Positions 52,201-62,500 of a DNA stretch of 64,000 bases are shown in pieces; the first letter of the stretch is position 1; every line of letters begins with the position of its first letter. Below the pieces are notes generated by a model, which saw nothing but the letters and a program-made list of their open reading frames with translations, ran no database searches and was not told where the DNA came from. The position numbers were made by a program, and so were the translations under genes. The DNA comes from Xenopus tropicalis. Taxonomy: Eukaryota; Chordata; Amphibia; Anura; Pipidae. The stretch covers positions 136,339,047-136,403,046 of the forward strand of contig NC_030678.2 of the NCBI RefSeq assembly GCF_000004195.4, written 5' to 3'.

Positions 52201-55200
52201 ACGAAAAGTTTATGTATACCTGTTCTCCAAGAATCCAGACTGTGAAAAAGACTCTACATAAGAAGTAGTAGGATGGGACACACCTATAAAAAATACATAT
52301 AGATTTATTTGAAAAGGAAATGATGGTAAATGACAGTAAAATATATTTTTCATTGTTATTTTAGGAACAATTCACTAGCGAAAGCATGTGCAATGTGGGC
52401 AGTGATGTCACAAATGCTACGGACTATAAACCATTTTTAATTTTTAACAGTGGTGGGTATGGAACCAAACCACTTCAGCACAAACCACTTCACCACAATC
52501 AGCACTGCCAATTTATACCACCATGAGACCACAACCTTTTGAAGCTTACTACAAATGCAGCATTATTTTTAGGCCTTCATTAGTTCAGACTACTAGGCTA
52601 CAGTGACCATGGAACAGCACTCATTAAGCACTAGGAAGTCTGGCTGCTGTAGCCCTGAAAGCAGAGGTTTGGGAAAAGGTTCTCTTGTCCCGGGATGGTT
52701 CGAAGGATATTAGATCTAAAATTCTACAAACTATATATAATGACCCAAATTTTTATGTGCACATTACATACTGAGAATATGAGTTTATCACTAAAGTTTA
52801 CCTTGCAGAAAGGTCTGCGGGGACTGGCTAGTTGCTCCAGAAGTTGAACTATCCATCCTGCCACCAATGTTGTTTAAAGTCGGCTCCTGGTCTGTTGGCC
52901 CTAGCACATCCTTTAGCATTTGCTGTATGTCTGTGTTCTCCATCTTAGGAAGTTCTGCCATGTAAACAGAAAGAACATTTGTACCATGTGTTAGAATCTT
53001 ATAGCCTTAGTGATAAAACAAAAATAAAAAGGTGAGAACATAGAGCATGACTGAAGTGAAGGGAAGAATGGATATAACACCTGCTAGCACTTATAGCAGA
53101 AGATCAAGGCAGCCTCTATAGATGTTATTCCAAGATGATATTAAAGACCTAAATAGAGACCATAAAGCACAGAATCTGTTTGAAAGTTAAGTTGCTAGCA
53201 CTGAAACAACCTAGCCAATGTTCTCTTTAAGCCAACGGATCAAAACAGTGAGGCTGGCTTAATCTAGAGAGAAAGACAGTGTTGGAAGAGGAAGTCAGCC
53301 TGAAGGTCAGTTAAGAATGATGTAAGAAGAATGCCTATTAGCTCTTATAGAAACTCCTGGGAGGCAATTTTTACATTTGGGATGAACAATTATTCACAGT
53401 CTTCGGTATACTTCAAACCACAGGCTGGATGACTGATACAGCGATGCTTTCATATGAATCCAAAAGAAAATGTGTGTATAGATTAACTTGCTGTAATTGT
53501 TATCTAACTAAAAAGAGTGGCATGCAAAAGGCAGAGGGCATTTTGATCATTATTACTAGTAGTCTATCCTTGGAATGCATCCCATATAACAATAACAGCT
53601 ACAGAAATGTACTTCATAAGACAAAAAAATCAAATGTTTGCTAAAGAATAACAGGAACAGCTGTATTAGTGCTAAGTCACTGTTAGGACTGCATGGGAAA
53701 TGTTTATATATTTAAGTCTTCCCTTAGACCAACTTTTAATAAAAGCCCACGTAGCTGAGTAAGCAGGCATGGTCTTAAGAGTAATGGGTGAATTATGGCT
53801 TTTATAGGGGCACTTTGTTCATGCAATTTCCTGCATCTAATTTATTCTATTCTTGTACCCATGTGAACTCATTGTAGCGTTTTAGTTTCTTTTGTGGTAT
53901 TTTATGCAACATGCTTTTTTTTTTTTAACTAACTATAGAGTGAATACTACATGCCAAATTTACAAAAACTGACTTACAATTCTGTGGGGGAGATGATCTG
54001 CAATCTGCAGTACCATTTGACTTGAAGGGACCGATGGGATACTGCCTCAGCATGACCCTCTCGGTACAGACCACAGAGTAGTTTGTTAATCAATGTGTTC
54101 ACACATGGCAGAATGGGGGGAAAAGCCTCCGCATGGGATCACATGTAAATAATGGCTTTGTGCAATATGTACACTGTACATGAACAATGTATGTAAGCAA
54201 GACATTCACAGGGCAATCTCCAGCTCACAGACTGACCAAAGAGATATTGTGCAAGTGACTGAAAATGTACATGTAGTTTTTGTTGGCCTGTTTTTTACAT
54301 TTTAGAGTTATCGCTAATGGCAATATTGCAGCAGTAGTTGGGCCAGTATGATTATTTGGCAATTTTAGTGACTGTTAAATAGTTACACAGAGAAAAATAT
54401 ATCTATATATATATAAACCACCATTCACAATGAAATAACATATGAAACCAACAGATATCGGGGGTTTGGCCCTTCGTGATATTACTTTTACCTCTCTCAA
54501 CATTTGAAAAATGCAAGGAGGGACAAAATTGCCGAGCATTTTTTGACCACATCCCCTGAATACCACATTTTAGAAAATTAGGCAGGTTATTTAAAGTTTG
54601 AACACATTTCTGGGGGTTTTAGGGGTCTTGCTTTATGTGTTATTACAGTTTTGCTAAAAAAGGTGAAAGTCTGCAAGTCTCAGTTGCCCCAAGAGACCCG
54701 TTTAGCGTATTAGTTACAATTGTATCTCAGTGCAGGTGTAGCTTGTTAAGTTTTCTGGACTCTCTGCCAAAAGCTATCTATTTAATTAAGTTCGAGAAAC
54801 ATTGTATATTTTTTTTAGCGTTCAGTGCAGGAGATCAAAGGGAAATGAGGGACATTTAAGAAAGAATCCAGGACTTGCGGCCTGAGCTGTCAATATAGGG
54901 ACTGTCCTGCAAAAGTGGGACAGCAAGGAGTTTGTATGCTGTCCTACTGTCTTGCATGGGTTTCCTGCGGGTACTCCGATTTCCCTAAATACTCCAAAAA
55001 CATACAGGATAGTAAACTGGCTTCTGAGTGAGAGTGTGCATTGCGTGTAAGCTCCTATAGGTAAGGGACGGATATGAATGATAAATAATCTCTGTAAAGT
55101 GCTGCAGAAACATGTTGGTGCTATATAAATAAGAGGAAATAAATATTGCTGTACAATTAAAACATGTAACCCTTATGACATTGAGATCTCTCCAACCAAT

Positions 55201-58200
55201 CCCCAAAAACACTCCATTTGATAATTTGTTCTTTGATAATAACGTTTGTTCCAGGCAAATGTTTTTATTTTGCACATATCCCACTGAATGATAATCTGTA
55301 ATTGTATATAGCAGTGCTGTCCAACTCCTGTGGTACGGAGGTCCGTAATTTTTCTGGCCTACATGGTAGAGGGCTGATAATGCAAGTCAGTTTTGGCCAC
55401 CCCCTATTTTAAACCACAAATATTAACACACATTAATTTTTAAGACCGTATCCACATAAATGGTGGTAGCACACCAAAAAAAGTCAAATGGTTGGTGCTC
55501 ACTGTAGGGATATCACCCATCACACACTGTGAAAAAAGTTTATTGAGCCATATTAAAGGACATGTAAAGCCTAGATTTGCCTACAATGTATATCAATTGG
55601 GCACGTCTCCCCCAACCAAATGACATCATTTGTACTGCATATATCCCTTCCACTTGCTAGCACCATCACATTTTCCTAAAGCAAATCGCAGCTTTCACCC
55701 GTTGCCCACTTTTTCTCTGTTACATGATCAGTGACATTTAAATCTGCAAACAGCATACACACACACACACAGACCCTTATTCAGCACACATTTCATCAAG
55801 AATACAGGCTCACACAGGCAGAACTGTTTTTGATAAAAGTTCTGCTTTGTTTGAGCACTGTAATGGTAAAGCTGAGCTCAGGAGAGAAAGGAGAAGAAAA
55901 TTGAAGCAGATAGCTAAAGCTGAGTTTCTATGGGAACCAGCAATGCAATCTCTTTACTGGCTGCTAGACTGGGGGGGCGTGTTTAGTAATCTGAGCTTAG
56001 AACAACTAAGCCTGCCCACAAGCCAACAGCCAAAGCAAATCCCTGAGGGAGGGGGCCGAGTGGGTTACAGGAGGAGAAGGAAATCTAAGTGATTAAGGGG
56101 ATGCTGCAGCCTTGCTATAAACCTCTGGACAACCAGTGTAGCAGGCATTGAAAGATTTCAAAGAGGCTGTCACCGATTAAATTTGTGTGTGTGGGGTTTA
56201 CATGTCCTTTAAGCCACTCCCTTAAATCCATATGAATGCTTCTCCCCTGTGGATAGCACAGCAACTCAGCACAAAATTAAACACAAAAGGGACCCCATAA
56301 CTATGTCCAAATGCTACCAAACCCCCAGAACAAACCCCTGCCATGTTCACCCCCCACAGGAATAGGGCATGCAAAGTATGGCACACACAGGCTCCATGGG
56401 GCAGGCAAAGTATGGCACACAGGCAGCATAGGGAAGGCAAAGAATGGCACACAGGCAGCATAGGGCAGGCAAAGAATGGCACACAGGCAGCATAGGGCAG
56501 GCAAAGAATGGCACACAGGCAGCATAGGGCAGGCAAAGTATGGCACACAGGCAGCATAGGGCAGGCAAAGTATGGCACACAGGCAGCATATGGGACACAC
56601 AGGAAGCATAGGGCAGGCTGAGTATGGCGCGCACACACAGGCAGCATAGGGCAGGCTTAGTATGGCACACACAGGCAGCATAGGGCAGGCAAAGTATGGC
56701 ACACACAAGCAGCATATGGCAGGCAAAGTATGGCACACACAGGCAGCATAGGGCAGGCAAAGTGTGGCAGATACAGGAAGTTCTGAGGTGTGAACAATGG
56801 AAGGGCTTACAGGTGTAAAAATAAAAAATGCAAGGGCTTACTGTCTGAATCTGAGGTGTGAACAAGGCAGGGGGGGCAGTTAATTTGCAGCAGTCAGACA
56901 GATGGGGGTGGGGGGGGCAGCACTGGTATATAGTATTGCTAGCAGTACTACAATTAATGAGAAAACCATCAACTGTGCAATGCATGTACATCTATACAGA
57001 TAGAGTGTGTCACATACAAGAGTTGTCCACAATCTGCAACCTAAAGAATATTGAGGTTTTTGGTAAAGTTTCAGTCCTTTCTGCTGTGCTCCCAGGGTAA
57101 ACATTACAGCATGGTAATTTGCTGGTTTTGGCTTAAAGCTCAAATGATATAGGCATGCATGGGATACCAACACTTAAGTCATGGGGGCCTATAGATTAAC
57201 CTACTAATTTAATAGGAAAAAAGAGAGTTACACTACTCCAATGTGGAGCAAATTAATAAGGCCTTAAGGTAAAAGTACAGCATATACAAGCTCACAAAAA
57301 AAATAAATCCCATCAATTTAGCAAACTGTATTATTACATCACAAGTGAGGAAACACTTAAAGGAACAGTAACACCAAAAAATGAAACTGCTTTAAAGTAA
57401 TAAAAATATAATGCACTGTTGCCCTGCACTGGTAAAACTGGTGTGTTTGCTACAGTAACACTACTATAATTTATATAATAAGCTGCTGTGTAGCCACGGG
57501 GGCAGCCATTCAAGCTGGAAAAAAGGAGAAAAGGCACAGGTTACATAGCAGATAACAGATAAGTTCTGTAGAATACAATAGTGTTTTATCTGTTATCTGC
57601 TATGTGCCTGTGCCTTTTCTCCTTTGAATGGCTGCCTCCATGGCTACATAGCAGCTTATTTATATAAATTATAGTAGACTTTCTGAAGTAAACACACAAC
57701 TTTTACCAGTGCAGGGCAGCAGCACATTATATTTTAGTTACTTTTATACACTTTCATTTTTTGGTGTTACTGTTCCTTTAAAAAACGTAACTTCATGTGA
57801 TAATACAGTGATAAATAAGATTTTTAAAAAATGGAATTTAAGTATTGAGGAAATGTACACTAACACACTTAGTAATAAGAAACCGAGATTTAAAAAAAAA
57901 AAAGAAAAAAAAAAAGTCTGTAACAGACAAACAAAAGCAGTCCCACGTATGTGTACTTAAGAGAATCCCACTAAGACAAAAACATTCCACACACTGCTAT
58001 ACACATTTGGTAAGGTGCAGCATTACATTACAGCACACTGGAAAAAGGATGTAACGGAAGATTAACAATGAGATTTTAGAGAACTGATGTAGAAGAATAA
58101 TCTATACTTTTTTATCCAACACACAACAGAGAAGCAGGGGTGGGGAAAAGGAGAGACCAACCCTCCATGGAGATTTTATCCAGATCCGACCCGAGGGCTC

Positions 58201-59549
58201 CCTCTGGGAGCAGAACTGTAATTCTCTCTTCCATGTGAGTAACTGCTGCAACATTCAGGACCTCTGCCTCGGATGCATCCTCTGCGGGGAGTGGAGTGCC
58301 ATGTAAATCACTGAGGCGACTTTATTTTCAATTACTTTAAATTAAGGAAGAGCCGTTCAGGACTACTGTTCTATCCAAAAAGGCTTCACCCAGACGAGAA
58401 CCCAAACGTCAAGCAAATTATAATTTCAGATTTCATTTGTTTTTACAAAAAAAAGTAGTAATAAATGTAGTTAAAGGAAGGGGAAAGACGCCAGGCAGAG
58501 GGGCAACTCAAGGCTTCCCACCACTGACTCTCTCAACGACCAAAGCATTTCTAGTCTTTTGCCCCACGGTTTTCCTTCACGGAAGTTCATTTCCTAATAA
58601 ATGCTAAGGCATGGGACTGGATGTTACCAGAAGCAAAAAAAAAAAAACTATGTATTATTCTCACAATAAATGGGCTAATGTAAAAAAAAAAAAAAAACAA
58701 AAAAAAAAAAACAGCACACTAAAAAACATCTTATAACTAGAGACATTTCCCAACCTGATTTCTCTGCCTTCATTTCACTGCTGTCCGACTCTTCCACTGG
58801 TACTGCAGGAGTAGGTGCATTTACAGGCTCTGCTGAGGGAGCTGGAGAACAATTTTGTTTTAATTATTTTTTAATCTCCAAAACCCCTAAATGTCAGAAC
58901 ATTACTACTTTTTTAATATTTGTTTAAAATGGAAAGAGATACCTCGCAAAATACACCATAAATAAAAAAAATTACACAAGTGAAATTAAGTGGCCTTACC
59001 TGTGCTTTGCAATGATGTTTGAACAGAGCCCTGTGGTGGCAAGGTAGCACCCTGTGCTGGTTTTGGCTTGTGAGAAACTGGACGGGATGCCAAAAGGGCC
59101 TGCTTGCCAAGATCTATTAATTCCTTACCAAAAAAGGCTTCCTGTGTAAAAAATGGCATTATTTTAGAGGGACCAGAAAATCAAAAGGGCAGTAGAAAAG
59201 AAGTTAGTAGCTCGAAATATGCCAAGTAGCAAAATAAAAATATAACAAATGTTGATATGTATAGGAGTAACAACAACCCATTAATAACCCATTTTTAATG
59301 TTTAAACAAAAGTTGGACCAAAGGAGTGCTGGAACTGAAGTCCAAGCACCCACTACTACAAGAGTTCAACTGGCCTGGCATCTGCTAACATAAAACTAAT
59401 TTGACTTTGAATCACTTTACACCATGCAGCTAGTTTATGAACAGCATGTAACTTAGGTTGACAATTTGAGTGAGCAAAGGTAATGACCAAGAAGTAACTT
59501 GGCCCTCTTTATACAATTTACAAAACCCAAATAAAATATAGCATACAAG

Positions 59550-59583
<34 letters not shown>

Positions 59584-62500
59584 AAGAATTATAGACAGTG
59601 TCTGACCTGGAGATATGCTGGAAACATATCCTCCAGTTTGCTCTTTTTTCTGCCTCTTCGCTTCTTTTTGTCATCAGATTCTGTAATTGTCGTTTCTGGA
59701 CCAGTTTCTGTAGGGGTTTCAGGAGGGGCAGCTGCAAAAAAAGTTTTTTTATTTTAGTATGCAAAAAAAGGGGATCCTTTGTACATACTGTTGTCAATAC
59801 ATGGTAAAATAATTACATTAAACCAATAGTGCCACCTGGTGATCATTTAGCCTGACAGTCAAAAAAAAGAAATAAAGACAAAATTATTTTGATGTTGGTA
59901 TGCTTAGAAAAGACCAGATTAGACAGATGACATTCTTAATGGTATTATCTAAACAAAGCAAGCAAGAAGGAGGTGTGGGAGTTGTACTGGTACTGACTTA
60001 TGCAATTCCCCCACAAAGAGTTTATACCCATGTGTGGCTTAGCAGGCCTTTTCACAATTTGAAAACAATATTACTAAGAGAAAATCCTATTATGTATATA
60101 CCATCATCTGGATGAACATCTTGATTTTGGCTCTCTCTGAAGGCCTCGAGAAAAGCTGCATGTCCCTTCTTTGTCCTCGTATGGGTTTTTCTCTGTCTGA
60201 TCATAAAACCTCCAATACCTAGAGGAAGAAATATCATTATAAGACAATATTGTCCCCAGTTGTTTTGAGACCCTCCCACGAGGGAAAAAAAAAAAAAAAA
60301 ACAGCATTTTGCCCCATAAAAAATATTAACCTGGCCTGTAGGGTTTTCTTTTCTTTTTTTTAACATCTTCAACATCTTCCATGCCTTTTACTGGTTCTGT
60401 CTCTGCACATGCTTCCCGTTCGGGGCTGCCCATTGCCTCTGTCTTTATATCACACTCCATGGGCTCCACATTGCAGTCTGGGATGAAAGAGCATGGGAAT
60501 AAATATTTCTACATACATTTAGACTTCCAATAACAGTAACAAAGGTTAAAAAAAAAACATCAAGTTCAACCTTTTATGTATGTCTACATACAACCTACCA
60601 AACTGCTAGTTGATTCAGAGGAAGGCCTCCGAGATTTGCCTCAGAGGGTGAAATATTATCCTTTCTGATTCCAAGATGGCAATCGGACCAGTTGCTGGAT
60701 AACAAACATTGAGGGGAAAAAAGCCCAACTTACGGTCAGATTTATGATCTTCACACTCAACTTCCCCTTCTTTGCGTTCTTCTGTCCCTACTGTGTCAGG
60801 GCCATCAATAAAAACCTCTCCTCCTGTGCATAACCGTGAACGTCGGGGCTTCTTTTTTTGAATTGGAGACAGAGAAAGACTTCTCAACACTGCCATGCCT
60901 GCTTCAGTTAACCAAACTCCATCGAAACGGAAGTACTGGGGTTCTGCAGAAGAAGCAGCTAGGGGTAAAAAAAAAGTTGTACTAGCAGGTATAGAGATCT
61001 AAATTACGGGAAAAAAAATCCAAGCACCAAGTATTCTGAATAACAGGTCCCATATCTGTAGTTTATAAATATTTTATATTTTAACTGCTATCTGACTGAT
61101 AGGGATTATTTACCCTAGCAAACAGATTTTTTTAAAGTCAGGACCGAAACATAACACCACCTTTTTTTTTTTTTTTGCTTGACCCAAACAACCAGATAGC
61201 ATTTTCAGTTAATATAAAAGGTGGTAAAAAATTCCCTTTAATTCATGAATCACCAATTATAATGGACATAAATGAACATGACTTTAATGCATGAGTCTGA
61301 ATAGCTTGGTAATAAAGCATGACAGACTCCCAAATGAAAACTTACATTTTTAAGTTTTACAGGGGTAAATTTATGCTCTCCCCCCCCCACTTTTAAAAGG
61401 TCTACCATATCTTAACATGTTGCAGCATTGTTATACTTATTCTGGGATAGTTTAGCCTGGGGAATTTTACCACTTTCACTACCCTATGACTACAAGCCAC
61501 ATCCCTTTGGACTTTTAAAGGGACATGGTAGTTGATATGGAGGTGTGCTTCCTCTACACAGGGGGCCCCATGGAGGAAGGGGGGGGGGTCAAGTGTGACC
61601 AGACCATGATTGAGTGCATGTGTGGGGTGTTTGCTGGCAGCCCAGAAAAGTTATCCCATGACGGATAGTAGACTAAATAATCCAGGAGAAAGGAAATAGT
61701 TTATACTACTTTTTACCATTCTCATTAGACAAATAAGAAAATAAAATATTGGATTGTATAGCAAATCCATTATTATTCAGCATTTAAATATTAAAGGAAC
61801 AGTAACACTAAAAAATAAAAATGTTTTAAAATAATTAAAATATAATGTACTGTTGCTCTGCACTGGTAAAAGTTGTGTGTTTGCTTCAGAAAGACTACTG
61901 TAGTTAATAGAAATAGCTGCTGTGTAGCCATGGGGGCAGCCATTTAAATTGAAAAAAGGAGAAAAGGCACAGGTTACATAAAAAGATAACAGATAACTGT
62001 GTAGAATACAATGGGAATCTATGCTACTTATCTGTTATCTGCTAGGAACCTGTGCCTTTTCTCCTTTTTTCAATTTAAATGGCTGCCCCCATGGCTACAC
62101 AGCAGGGTATTTATATAAACTGTAGTAGGGTTTATGAAGCAAACACACAATTTTTACCAGTGCAGGGCAATAGTACATAATATATTAATTATTTTTATAC
62201 ACTTTCATTTTTTGGTGTTACTGTTCCTTTAAAAAAAAAAAAAAAACGTATTCATTTACCTGGTTCCTTAAGCTTTACTGGACTTTCTGGAATGACAATT
62301 GGAACTGAGGAAGAACAAACAGATTTTAAAACGAAAAATGTGAACACAAAAAAAAAAAATTATGATCCATGCAATCACATTAAAAATAGGTTACTCTGGA
62401 CCCAACCCTTTGTCTGAACAGGATATACAAAAGGCTTACAGATGAAACTGGCTGCGCATGTGAAGATCTGCTTGTTTGGCAAGGTTCTTTTACTATGCCC

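Larger units (their letters stand above)
52955..58161 (-). other. kmt2d: Large kmt2d intron (5.2 kb)
   Basis: No exon is needed: the flanking exons join in phase (ATG GAG G / AA CTT). It holds an L2-like tail, two MITEs, a minisatellite and an isolated acceptor-donor pair near 53976-53985. A CAGTGCTGTCCAACT terminus near 55313 suggests another hAT fragment. Confidence 0.75.

Noticed and set aside
56369..56770. CRISPR-like array of regular repeats
   Set aside because: The units are contiguous with no unique spacers, in an intron of a vertebrate gene. It is a minisatellite.
56222..56991. Three overlapping Cys/Leu/Pro-rich minus-strand frames
   Set aside because: They are translations of the 32-bp minisatellite, whose period keeps several frames open. 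No signal peptide-to-stop logic or conserved domain.
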